NCBI GenBank assembly: GCA_003477305.1
Contig: DMTN01000053.1
Coordinates: 1-14,610 of the forward strand
Reading direction: 5' to 3'
Length of the DNA: 14,610 nt
DNA from: Acholeplasmatales bacterium
GTDB taxonomy: Bacteria > Bacillota_I > Bacilli_A > Izemoplasmatales > Hujiaoplasmataceae
Positions within the stretch are counted from its first letter, which is position 1. Each line of letters opens with the position of its first letter. The translations under genes and the position numbers were made by a program. Below are positions 6,952-14,306 of the stretch, one piece after another. The notes beneath the pieces were generated by a model. The model made no database searches, was not told where the DNA came from, and saw only the letters and a program-made list of their open reading frames with translations.

Positions 6952-7430
6952 CGGTAGGATCTCCCTTCGACGAGATTGCGCTCGCCCGCGAAATAGGCCA
7001 TGATGGTTTCCCGATTGTCCGACGAATGGATCTCGGGGAGGTTATCCTTCTTGAACCAGCCGAATGCCAGCGATTCGTCGTCGTGGATGGAAAGCGTTCC
7101 GCCGGTGACTTCGCCGACGAAACTATGACAGATGACTTCCGCCTTGTCGGTCTTCCGCCAGGTCATCAGCGGGTTGATGAAGACCCCGATGAACCCGGTG
7201 ATCTTGACGTCGAGGTCGGTTTCTTCCTTGACTTCGCGGACCGCGCCCAAGGCGATCGGTTCGTCGAGTTCGAGCAGTCCGCCGGGCAGGCCCCATTTCA
7301 GGTTGTCGCTGCGCTTCTGCAGGAGAATTTCGCCTTTGTCGTTGGGAATCACGACGCAGGCGGCATTCAAAATGATCTTCGCGTCCCCGACGAGGCCGCG
7401 GATCCATGCGATGTAACTTTGCTTTTCCAT
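6948..7430 (-). CDS. Nudix hydrolase, first gene of the T-box valS operon
   Basis: The protein has 160 residues. Nudix enzymes cleave nucleoside diphosphates linked to another moiety; the substrate here is unknown. The Nudix box spans residues 51-73: G51, E57, then REVKEE (65-70). The Gly normally at position 72 is Asp (TDL), while the metal-binding Glu residues are kept. The ATG at 7430 is chosen because AAGGGTG precedes it; the longer open frame runs back into the T-box terminator. Its stop overlaps the valS start by four bases (ATGA), so the two are cotranslated and share T-box control. A link to nucleotide sanitation or to aminoacylation by-products is speculation. Confidence 0.88.
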   Translation of the reverse strand: MEKQSYIAWIRGLVGDAKIILNAACVVIPNDKGEILLQKRSDNLKWGLPGGLLELDEPIALGAVREVKEETDLDVKITGFIGVFINPLMTWRKTDKAEVICHSFVGEVTGGTLSIHDDESLAFGWFKKDNLPEIHSSDNRETIMAYFAGERNLVEGRSYR

Positions 7431-7456
7431 GTTTTTCACCCTTCGCTGTAAGAAAT

Positions 7457-7485
7457 AAAAAAAGTCGTCCTTCGAAAAGGACGAC
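7457..7485 (-). terminator. T-box regulatory terminator
   Basis: On the minus strand GTCGTCCTT pairs with AAGGACGAC through a TTCG tetraloop (9 bp, 7464-7485), followed by seven Ts (7457-7463). The 5' arm CCTT can instead pair with AAGG of the T-box sequence to form the antiterminator, as expected for T-box transcription attenuation. Confidence 0.93.
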
Positions 7486-7678
7486 AATGTCGCGGTACCA
7501 CCTTTGTTCCGGATCACTCCGGCACTCGACCCGTTAACGCCGGGAAACGTCCAAGACTACTCTGTTCGCCCTGGCTGCTCGGCGGCGACCTTCACGAAAC
7601 CTGGCGCGGACCTTGCACCGATACAGTCCACTCGCTAAAGCCGGTGATTCGCTACTCTTCCGCTTCCATGCATTTTCT
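7457..7678 (-). promoter_or_regulatory. T-box riboswitch leader, probably tRNA-Val specific
   Basis: The conserved T-box AAGGTGGTACCGCG (7490-7504 region on the minus strand) sits just before the terminator. Its bulge reads UGGU, where U would pair with discriminator base A, as in tRNA-Val. Upstream, a Stem I can be drawn: an AGAGTAG segment in the 5' strand of the specifier loop, an AG bulge in GCG-AG-TGGAC, and an apical GGTG motif. On the 3' strand, opposite the AGTA element, lies GAAGGTCG, so GUC (7587-7589), a valine codon, is the likely specifier. Uncharged tRNA-Val would bind, stabilise the antiterminator and allow transcription of nudix-valS-folC. The specifier assignment rests on hand folding plus the operon content. 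Confidence 0.92.
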
Positions 7679-7684
7679 TCCTTT

Positions 7685-7713
7685 ATTATACTCAGTTTTC
7701 CGACGCCTGTAAA
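7685..7713 (-). promoter_or_regulatory. Promoter of the T-box / nudix-valS-folC operon
   Basis: The minus strand reads TTTACA (7708-7713), a 17-base spacer, then TATAAT (7685-7690): one mismatch to the sigma-A consensus with ideal spacing. The transcript would start near 7678, at the base of T-box Stem I. The -35 lies 22 bases downstream of the preceding methyltransferase stop codon. Confidence 0.9.
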
Positions 7714-7735
7714 GGAGAATCGATCCGGATTCGGC

Positions 7736-8416
7736 TCAACGCCGCACCTTCAGATTCGCAGCGCATTCAGGCGCGCTCAGTTCGTGGTACTTTTCGACGA
7801 TCAGGACGCCCCCGCAGAACGAGGTCTTCAGAAACGAGAGCGCCAGCGTCCCATCGGCCATCGCGCGGATCTCGTCGTAGGCGTGGTAGTACTCGGCGGC
7901 ATCCCAGGAATCGAGGTTGCGGATCCGGCAGGCTTCGCGTTCGCGACTATCGAGGAACAGGATGTCGCCGATGTAGATCCGGCCGAACGGCGTCAACATC
8001 AAGAGCAGTTCGTCGATGAACCGCATGAAGTCGGCGGTCGGGAGGTGATGCATCGCATAGGTCGAGACGATCACGTCCCACTTGATGTCCTCGCGGGAGG
8101 GGATCCCGCGAAGAAAATCGGCCTGATGGAGGCTGGCGTCGGGATGGCGCAACCGGCAGATCTCGAGCATTTTTTCGGACAGGTCGATGCCCGTGAGTTC
8201 GATCGTCTCGGGCGCGAGCCGGGTCTCGAGCAGACCGGTGCCGATGCCCAGATCGAGCAAGCGCACGCGGCCGAGCCGCGCCTTTCCGGCGATTTCGTCC
8301 GCGATGAAATCGAGGGTTTTCTGATACCCTGCGAACGGAAACGCGTTTTCCTTGTCGCTTTCGATCACGCCTTGGTCGTAGGAAGCGGCGAGTCGGTCGA
8401 ACAGCTCTTGAATCAT
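7736..8416 (-). CDS. Class I SAM-dependent methyltransferase, substrate unknown
   Basis: The protein has 226 residues. SAM-binding motif I is LLDLGIGTG (53-61), followed by an acidic residue in GIDLS (77-80) at the end of strand 2, and D-V-I-V-S-T-Y-A-M-H-H-L as the motif IV region. The N-terminal FPFAGY segment (26-31) recalls small Firmicute methyltransferases of the YrrT type. No substrate domain is recognisable. The ATG at 8416 has GGGGGA 6 bases upstream. It is the third gene of the rlmI-engB operon, 25 bases after the engB stop. No T-tracted hairpin follows it. Confidence 0.82.
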   Translation of the reverse strand: MIQELFDRLAASYDQGVIESDKENAFPFAGYQKTLDFIADEIAGKARLGRVRLLDLGIGTGLLETRLAPETIELTGIDLSEKMLEICRLRHPDASLHQADFLRGIPSREDIKWDVIVSTYAMHHLPTADFMRFIDELLLMLTPFGRIYIGDILFLDSREREACRIRNLDSWDAAEYYHAYDEIRAMADGTLALSFLKTSFCGGVLIVEKYHELSAPECAANLKVRR

Positions 8417-8441
8417 GACGATTCCCCCGGGTCGATGGAAT

Positions 8442-9023
8442 TTAGAGAGTGGCTTCGATGCGGCGCCAGACGACGTCGACGTTTTCCTTGGTCTTGGCGG
8501 AGAAGACGACGAGTTCGTCGGCGGTCTCGGCTTTCAGGACACCCCTGATCGCCTTGATCTGGACGGCGCGCTCGTTGTTGGAGAGTTTGTCGGCCTTGGT
8601 GAGGACGACGGTCACCGGCAGGCTGTTGTTTTTGTAAAAAGCGTACATCATCAGGTCGTCGGCCGACGGCGTCCGCCGGATGTCGAGCAAGAGGATGCCG
8701 TGCACCAGTTTCGAGGTGATGGAGAAGTATTCCTCGATCATCCCGGCGAAGCGGTCGATCTCGGTCTTCGGGGCGGCGGCAAAGCCGTAGCCGGGGATGT
8801 CGACGAGATAGAAGGCGCTGTTGATGAGAAAGAAGTTGAGGAGCCGGGTCTTGCCCGGCGTCGCCGAGACGCGGGCGACCTTGCGACGGTTCAGGATCGC
8901 GTTGATGAACGACGACTTTCCGACGTTCGAGCGACCGGCGACGACGAGTTCGGGAAGGTCGTCTTTCGGGTATTGTTCGGCCCTGACGCAGGAACCGAAG
9001 AAATCGACGGAGCGGATGATCAT
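8442..9023 (-). CDS. engB: Ribosome biogenesis GTPase EngB/YsxC
   Basis: The protein has 193 residues, the standard length. This TRAFAC GTPase helps late 50S subunit assembly. All G motifs are present: G1 GRSNVGKSS, G2 TPGKT, G3 DIPGYG, G4 TKADK, G5 FSAKT. The ATG at 9023 follows AGGAGG by 6 bases, and that ribosome binding site overlaps the TAG stop of the upstream rRNA methyltransferase gene (10-base gap). Close linkage to an rRNA methyltransferase suits a ribosome maturation operon. Confidence 0.97.
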   Translation of the reverse strand: MIIRSVDFFGSCVRAEQYPKDDLPELVVAGRSNVGKSSFINAILNRRKVARVSATPGKTRLLNFFLINSAFYLVDIPGYGFAAAPKTEIDRFAGMIEEYFSITSKLVHGILLLDIRRTPSADDLMMYAFYKNNSLPVTVVLTKADKLSNNERAVQIKAIRGVLKAETADELVVFSAKTKENVDVVWRRIEATL

Positions 9024-9033
9024 GGCACGCCTC

Positions 9034-10215
9034 CTAGCGTTTGTCGAGGACGCGCAGGACCACGACCTTGAGATAAAACGATTCTTCCGAACCGAGCAGC
9101 GTCGGATGATCCTTCCCCTGGGTGCGGAATTCGATCATCTGGACGATCTTGCCGGCATCGATACCCGCCTCGAGCAGCATATCGAGGAACAGCGCGGGGG
9201 TCATGTAATGGGAGCACGAACAGGTGAAGAGGTAGCCGCCGTGCTTGACCAGTTTCAGGCCTTGGATGTTGATTTCCTTATAACCGGCGTAGGCGTTCGC
9301 AAGATGTTCGGCGTTCTTCGTGAAGGCCGGCGGATCGAGCACCACGAGGTCGTAGGATTTGCCTTCCCCGTGTTCTTTCCGTAACAGGTCGAAGACGTCG
9401 GCCTTGACGACGGAAACATTCGTAAAACCGTTTATCGCGGCGTTGGCGGCGATCCGGTCGCAGGCGGATTGGGAGAGATCGACGCAAGTGACATGCTTCG
9501 CCCCCGCCTTGGCGGCGGAAAGGCCGAAGCCCCCCGTATGCGAGAAACAGTCGAGGACGTCCTTGCCGGGCGCATAGGCGGCGATCGCGGCGTGGTTCTC
9601 CTGTTGGTCGAGGAACGATCCGGTCTTCTGGCCGTTCTTCACGTCGACGTCCATCAGGACGCCGGATTCGTGACAGCGGATCAAATCCGGGACTTCGCCG
9701 TAAAGCACGCCTTTGCATTCCGCAAGGCCTTCCTTGAGACGCACGCCGACATCGCTGCGTTCGTAGATGCCAATCGGGTGGAACAGTTCGACGAGCAGCT
9801 CGACGAACATCTGCTTGCGCTGGTCGATGCCCAGCGAGAGGACCTGGATCACGAGCCAGTCTTCGTATTTGTCGACGATCAACCCGGGGATCCCGTCGGC
9901 TTCGGCGAAGAAGGCGCGATAACTGCCTTTGAACCCGAGGTCGCGGCGCGCCCGATCGGCGGCGGCGAGGCGTTCCTTGAAGAATGCGCGGTTGATTTCG
10001 ACGTCTTCGCGGGCGAGGATCCTAACGAAGATCTTCGAAGCGGTGTTGAGAAAGCCCTTGCCAAGGAAATCGCCCTTCGACGAATAGACCCGAGCGAGTT
10101 CGCCGGAAATGATTTCACCGTCGATTTTCGCGACTTCGTTGTTATAGACCCAGGCGTGTCCGTTTCGGATCCGGACATCTTCTTTCGGTCGTAGCGTCAC
10201 TTTGCACGTTTCCAT
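9034..10215 (-). CDS. rlmI: Class I SAM-dependent rRNA methyltransferase, RlmI family
   Basis: The protein has 393 residues, close to E. coli RlmI (which makes m5C1962 in 23S rRNA). The order is an N-terminal PUA domain (about 1-75), a linker domain with GVRLKEGL, then a Rossmann methyltransferase domain: QKTGSFLDQQ (196-205), motif I LDCFSHTGGFGL (221-232), motif IV LDPPAF (293-298) and TCSCSHYM (331-338), whose Cys residues would include the catalytic one. The ATG at 10215 has a GGGGGTG site upstream and a promoter about 27 bases away. It is the first gene of an operon with engB and a small methyltransferase. The family is clear (COG1092-type); the exact target base in this organism is inferred. 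Confidence 0.88.
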   Translation of the reverse strand: METCKVTLRPKEDVRIRNGHAWVYNNEVAKIDGEIISGELARVYSSKGDFLGKGFLNTASKIFVRILAREDVEINRAFFKERLAAADRARRDLGFKGSYRAFFAEADGIPGLIVDKYEDWLVIQVLSLGIDQRKQMFVELLVELFHPIGIYERSDVGVRLKEGLAECKGVLYGEVPDLIRCHESGVLMDVDVKNGQKTGSFLDQQENHAAIAAYAPGKDVLDCFSHTGGFGLSAAKAGAKHVTCVDLSQSACDRIAANAAINGFTNVSVVKADVFDLLRKEHGEGKSYDLVVLDPPAFTKNAEHLANAYAGYKEINIQGLKLVKHGGYLFTCSCSHYMTPALFLDMLLEAGIDAGKIVQMIEFRTQGKDHPTLLGSEESFYLKVVVLRVLDKR

Positions 10216-10241
10216 GGGCTCACCCCCTCAGACGTATTTCC

Positions 10242-10250
10242 ATTATAGCA
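10242..10250 (-). promoter_or_regulatory. Extended -10 promoter of the rlmI-engB operon
   Basis: The minus strand reads TGCTATAAT (TATAAT at 10242-10247), a consensus -10 with the TGn extension, 26 bases before the rlmI ATG. No recognisable -35 occurs at 16-18 bases, as is common for extended -10 promoters. Confidence 0.75.
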
Positions 10251-10455
10251 TGAATCGAGGGGGAACGCCATCTTCACTTGAGGGGATCGCAATCAATGAA
10301 TAACGCAAATCAAGATGAATCCTCCCTTTGATTTTCTATTGAATTATCGTCGGATATATCTCGATATTCGCTGGATTCGTTGACAATAACTTCCTTTTAT
10401 GGTTGAATATAAAATGAACAAAGGTTTCAAATTACGACACTAAAAGAGGATACGA
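10251..10455. other. AT-rich divergent intergenic region
   Basis: This stretch separates the rlmI promoter from the lipoprotein gene and is much more AT-rich than its minus-strand neighbours. It contains an AAATCAA / TTGATTT inverted repeat (10307-10313 and 10328-10334, 14-base loop), the 8-base palindrome GATATATC, and the promoter candidate listed separately. No small gene or RNA was recognised. Confidence 0.5.
10380..10408 (+). promoter_or_regulatory. Candidate promoter of the lipoprotein gene
   Basis: A perfect TTGACA at 10380-10385 is followed after 17 bases by TTGAAT (10403-10408), a 4/6 match to TATAAT. A better -10-like TATAAA at 10408-10413 is spaced too far (22 bases). The ATG is at 10456. 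Confidence 0.5.
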
Positions 10456-11649
10456 ATGAAAAAGACGTTTCTTCTCATCTGCGTGTTTTCATTGACCTTG
10501 TCCATGATGGGGTGTCCGCCGCTCACGACGCGCGGGCCGCACTATGCATCCCTTCCACAAAGCGAAGCCGTTTTTTCTCTGCCTGAGGGTGCATCCATCA
10601 TTTCGGAGTCTTTCACTTGCGAGACGACGAATCAACTTGACGAAATCAATCCGTCCGAATCATTGATGACCGTTTCGGCCACATACACGATCATGAATGA
10701 TGGCGAGGACAGTGTCTTCGGACTCGCCGTGCCGTTTTATCCAAGCAACCTCGATGAAGTCGATGAATTTCATTCTGGGTTGACGATCACCATTGACGGC
10801 ATTCAACAAATGACGACATGGACATTTCGCAATGGTGCTTCAACCTTTCCTTCTCCGAGTGATGTGAGTTTCACCGCGCTTCAGGACGATTTCATCAATC
10901 CGAATGAATATTCGGTGAATGAGATTTTTTATCAATACGAATTCTTAGCACCGCGGAAGGGCACGTTCGAGACCCTGACAATCACATTACCCCCTGGTAC
11001 GCCGATCCTGGGCGATATGTATCATACACTAATTGATCAAGCGGGTAGCATCTTGAATGGCCGACTTTCATATGATGGCGGTCCAATCGTCGTCCCTTCA
11101 TTTGACAATCCGACGACCGGACGCTTCATTTCGATCGGCGCACCAGCTGTCTTTTCCTTTTCGGGTGACTACGAAATGACGTTATATTCATCGACAACGA
11201 CGTTTGAGCAGAGGATTGGACGATTTGGAACGCCTGAACTTCGACTTGCGTTTTTGCGATACCGAATGGCATCTTTCATCGCTTCCGATGATTTATATGA
11301 AGATTATTATTATTGCTACAACGTGCCGAACGTCACTGACCTCGTCAATGTGTTTTCGATTTTGCGACCGCTTCTTGGTTCAGGAACCGAAACGGTCGTC
11401 AACGTTACCTTCCCACTCAATCATGGTGCATATACCGAAGGCGATCACGTATACATCTATTATGATGTTCATTTGGAACACGAGCGTTATCTCGATGAGG
11501 AAATAACCGTTTTCTTTCACATCGATTCCGATTTGACATTATACGCGATCGAAGGAGTCGATGAACCATCCTTCGATTTCACTATTGATCCTGCCATCCG
11601 TTCGCATCTGCGCATCGCCTTTGAAATACCCTATCTTTTCACAACCTAA
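10456..11649 (+). CDS. Predicted lipoprotein of unknown function
   Basis: The protein has 397 residues and I do not recognise its family. The N-terminus has KK, a hydrophobic core and LSMMGC with Cys20, a plausible though imperfect lipobox, so it is probably exported and lipid-anchored on the outer face of the membrane. The rest is rich in beta-prone stretches, Asp, Ser, Thr and Tyr (for example DDLYEDYYYCYN near 275-290). One segment (about residues 70-115) alternates as in extracellular beta-sandwich domains: TVSATYTIMNDGEDSV, then VPFYP, then LTITIDG. AGAGGA lies 5 bases before the ATG. It is the only plus-strand gene, has its own terminator, and its GC content is clearly the lowest of any gene here, which suggests acquisition or fast evolution. 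No enzymatic motif was found. Confidence 0.85.
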   Translation: MKKTFLLICVFSLTLSMMGCPPLTTRGPHYASLPQSEAVFSLPEGASIISESFTCETTNQLDEINPSESLMTVSATYTIMNDGEDSVFGLAVPFYPSNLDEVDEFHSGLTITIDGIQQMTTWTFRNGASTFPSPSDVSFTALQDDFINPNEYSVNEIFYQYEFLAPRKGTFETLTITLPPGTPILGDMYHTLIDQAGSILNGRLSYDGGPIVVPSFDNPTTGRFISIGAPAVFSFSGDYEMTLYSSTTTFEQRIGRFGTPELRLAFLRYRMASFIASDDLYEDYYYCYNVPNVTDLVNVFSILRPLLGSGTETVVNVTFPLNHGAYTEGDHVYIYYDVHLEHERYLDEEITVFFHIDSDLTLYAIEGVDEPSFDFTIDPAIRSHLRIAFEIPYLFTT

Positions 11650-11677
11650 TGAGTGACTCAGCATCGTCCGCTCGCCA

Positions 11678-11710
11678 GCGACCACCGAATCAACGGTGGT
11701 CGCTTTCTTA
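11678..11710 (+). terminator. Intrinsic terminator of the lipoprotein gene
   Basis: GCGACCACCG (11678-11687) and CGGTGGTCGC (11694-11703) form a perfect 10-bp stem with the loop AATCAA, followed by TTTCTT. It begins 28 bases after the stop codon. Confidence 0.88.
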
Positions 11711-11716
11711 ATGAAT

Positions 11717-11739
11717 AAAAGCCGCCGGAGCGGCTTTTT
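11717..11739. terminator. Bidirectional terminator between converging genes
   Basis: AAAAGCCGC (11717-11725) and GCGGCTTTT (11730-11738) form a 9-bp stem with a 4-base loop. The plus strand ends in five Ts and the minus strand in four Ts plus ATT. On the minus strand it touches the ymfH TGA, so it ends the deoD-ymfF-ymfH transcript and also backs up the lipoprotein terminator. Confidence 0.88.
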
Positions 11740-12998
11740 CAGCGGTGGTACGTGATCGTCGTTCTGGCATCGATCGACAGTTTCGGAAGGAGCGCGCGCA
11801 GGTCGTCGAGGGTGATCTTGTCGATCGCTTCGATCAGATCGAACACGTCGACGTCCTCAAGTTCGTAGTCGAGCACGAATCCGGCGAGCGCCGAGACGTT
11901 GTTGAAGGTCTGCACGTAGTTGCCGATGAGGCGCCGCTTGGCGGTTTCGAAGCGGGCGAGGTCGAGACGGTTTGAAGCGGTGTCCAAGAGATTCCAAAGC
12001 GCCTTCGCGGCCGACGCCGGTTTCTTCGTCTCGGTATAGACGACGATATGGCCGTAGTCGGGTTCGCACTGCGCGGTCGCTTCGAACGCCTCGTTGACAA
12101 GACCCTTGCGGATCAGATCCTGGTAGTTCGGAGAGGCTTTCCCGAAGAGGCTGTCGAAGAGGAACGCCCAGGCGATTTCCTCGACGTCGTTTTCAAAGCA
12201 GGTCTTCGTCATCGGACGGTCGAACTTGACGCCCAGCATCAGCATGTCGTTCTTGATGTCCTTTTTCTTCGTCACTTCCGTCTTCGCGGGGCGATGGTCC
12301 TCGGGACGGACATGCGAGACGGGTTTTTTGGTGCCGTTGCGAAAAGCCGGATGGTGTTCGGCGGCGGCGATCACGGCGGCGGGATCGACGTCGCCGACGA
12401 CCATCAGATGCATGTTCGCGGGGACATAGTAGGTTTCGTGCGCCGTTCTCAGAAGAACTTCGTCGATCGCGGCGATCGAGGCGATCGTGCCGGCGATCGG
12501 GTGCGCGACCGGATGATCGTGGTAAAGCGCGTTCAACAGTTCCTCGTACATCAGGTCGTTCACGTCGTCTTCGTACATCTGGATTTCGCGGGCGATGATC
12601 TGTTTTTCCTTCGTGACGCCCGCGGCGAGGATCGTCGGTTCGAGGACGAGGTGAAACAACAGGTCGGCCGCCGGCTGCCAGGGATCGGTCGTCGAGAAAT
12701 AATAGACGGTCACGTCGGCGGCGGTATAGGCGTTCACCTGCGCCCCGAGCCGGGCGAAAGCGGTGGATGGATCGGCCGCTTCGTTCTCAAAGAGCATGTG
12801 CTCGAGGAAATGGGCGGTTCCCTGCGGCAGGCCGTTTGTTCCCTTGGCGCCGCTTTCGTCGATCGAGCCGAAGCCGACCGCAAGATGGATCTCGGTCTTG
12901 TGGAATCCCGGTTTCGGGAGGATCGTGATCTTCAGTCCGGAGGACGTCGTCGCGCGGATCAGCGTTTCGTTCAGCTTGCGGGAGAATGCGGTCGACAT
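11739..12998 (-). CDS. ymfH: M16 family zinc peptidase, YmfH-type (catalytic subunit)
   Basis: The protein has 419 residues. The inverted zinc motif HFLEH is at 63-67, and a probable third ligand Glu lies in the helix IIAREIQMYEDD (134-145). The two-lobed M16 layout is complete. In Bacillus the homologue sits beside ymfF, and databases label the pair as associated with the 5-aminopentanol modification of EF-P; a direct role is not shown by this sequence. The start at 12998 overlaps the ymfF stop by one base (TGATG), with AGGAGG 8 bases upstream. A bidirectional terminator touches the stop codon, so this is the last gene of its operon. Confidence 0.9.
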   Translation of the reverse strand: MSTAFSRKLNETLIRATTSSGLKITILPKPGFHKTEIHLAVGFGSIDESGAKGTNGLPQGTAHFLEHMLFENEAADPSTAFARLGAQVNAYTAADVTVYYFSTTDPWQPAADLLFHLVLEPTILAAGVTKEKQIIAREIQMYEDDVNDLMYEELLNALYHDHPVAHPIAGTIASIAAIDEVLLRTAHETYYVPANMHLMVVGDVDPAAVIAAAEHHPAFRNGTKKPVSHVRPEDHRPAKTEVTKKKDIKNDMLMLGVKFDRPMTKTCFENDVEEIAWAFLFDSLFGKASPNYQDLIRKGLVNEAFEATAQCEPDYGHIVVYTETKKPASAAKALWNLLDTASNRLDLARFETAKRRLIGNYVQTFNNVSALAGFVLDYELEDVDVFDLIEAIDKITLDDLRALLPKLSIDARTTITYHR

Positions 12999-14269
12999 CA
13001 GGCATCCCTCCTCGTCAGTTCGTAGACGGTGTCGAGGACGAACGCGGCGATCCGGGTTTGGACCTCGGCTCTGGTCACGGCGTCCACCAAAGCGATGTTC
13101 TCGAGCAGATCGTAGGGACGTTCGTACAGCCGGTCGAAATGCGCATAGTCGGCGACGATCCCGCGGAGCGAGTCGGTCGCCTGGCGCATCCGTTTGATGA
13201 CGGCCATTTTCGCGACCGCGAGGTCTTCGTCGCTGAACATGCCGCTGGCGACCTGCTGGCGGACCGCCTCGATCGTCGCGGCGGCGGCTTGGGCGCGACC
13301 GGGTTCGACGCCGGCGGAGACGAAGACGGCGCCCTTCGCGGCGGCGTAGGCGCTGAAGACATAATAACAGAGATGGTCCCGCTCACGCACGGTCCGATAG
13401 AGCAGCGAATTGTCGGAATCGCCGAACAGGGCGGATGCGACGATCATCGAAAAGTAATCGGGGGATCCGGCGCGGGTCGGGACGCGGTAGCCGATCTGCA
13501 GTCGCGCTTGGCTCACATCGCCATATTCCGTGATCGATGCGGGAGCTTCGATCAGCTTCGTCTCGGTATCGGTCCAGACGGGATCGGCGGGACGCGGCTG
13601 AAACGAAAAACGGCGGCGGATCGCCGCAACGATGTAGTCTTCGGAAAACGACCCGACGACGGCGCACTCGATATAATCGTTTTGCAGCATGTCCCGGTAA
13701 GCTTGTAGAAGCGCGTCCGGGGTGACCTGGTCGAGCGTAGCCTCGTCGCCTTTCGGGCGGAATCGGGCGAGTTCGTCCTTGAACATGTGTTCGACCATCC
13801 GCTGGAAGGCGAATTCCGCCTTGTCGGCGTAATCGGCCTCGATGTCCTCCCGAAGCAGGCGGATTTCGTCTTTGACGACGACCTTGCGGAAGGAGCCGCG
13901 ATAGAGGCGCGGCGAAAAGACGACGTCACGAAAGAGATCGAGCGCGGCGTCAAACACCTTGGCTTCGCCCGGAAGATAGAATTCGTTGACGACCGAGAGC
14001 GAAAACGAGATCACCGACATCATCCCCTGCTTCGCGACGCCGGCGCCGATCTGCGTGCCGTACAGGTGGTCGCACTGGTCCTGGATGCGCCGCTTGGTCG
14101 GATACGACGAGGTTCCCGAAAGCAGCACGTACGGCAAAAGCGCCCGAAGATTCAAAGTCTCCGGGCAAAACGGCGCGCTGAAGCGCAACTGCACAAATGC
14201 GGTCTTGAATTTCGTCGTCGGGACCAGTCGCAGCCGGAACCCGTCGAGCGTGATCAGTCGGCTTGCCAT
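12998..14269 (-). CDS. ymfF: M16 peptidase-like protein, YmfF-type (no zinc motif)
   Basis: The protein has 423 residues. It shows the M16 fold pattern, but the place expected for HxxEH (about residues 40-60) has no such motif, so it is probably not catalytic. The second lobe keeps an RERDHLCYYV segment resembling the Arg/Tyr substrate-binding motif of M16 partners, which suggests a heterodimer with YmfH: one subunit holding zinc, the other completing substrate binding. The ATG at 14269 follows GGAGG by 5 bases and lies 37 bases after the deoD stop, with no promoter visible between them. Confidence 0.88.
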   Translation of the reverse strand: MASRLITLDGFRLRLVPTTKFKTAFVQLRFSAPFCPETLNLRALLPYVLLSGTSSYPTKRRIQDQCDHLYGTQIGAGVAKQGMMSVISFSLSVVNEFYLPGEAKVFDAALDLFRDVVFSPRLYRGSFRKVVVKDEIRLLREDIEADYADKAEFAFQRMVEHMFKDELARFRPKGDEATLDQVTPDALLQAYRDMLQNDYIECAVVGSFSEDYIVAAIRRRFSFQPRPADPVWTDTETKLIEAPASITEYGDVSQARLQIGYRVPTRAGSPDYFSMIVASALFGDSDNSLLYRTVRERDHLCYYVFSAYAAAKGAVFVSAGVEPGRAQAAAATIEAVRQQVASGMFSDEDLAVAKMAVIKRMRQATDSLRGIVADYAHFDRLYERPYDLLENIALVDAVTRAEVQTRIAAFVLDTVYELTRRDA

Positions 14270-14280
14270 GTTCGCCTCCG

Positions 14281-14297
14281 GACGGATATGATCCGTC
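14281..14297. other. Small hairpin between deoD and ymfF
   Basis: GACGGAT and ATCCGTC form a 7-bp stem with a 3-base loop. It sits between the deoD stop and the ymfF ribosome binding site and has no T-run in either direction, so it is more likely an mRNA-processing or stability element than a terminator. Confidence 0.35.
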
Positions 14298-14306
14298 GCT
14301 TGCAGA

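Noticed and set aside
10307..10334. AAATCAA/TTGATTT inverted repeat as an operator
   Set aside because: It is AT-only except for one base per arm, has a 14-base loop, and lies in AT-rich sequence where such repeats arise by chance.
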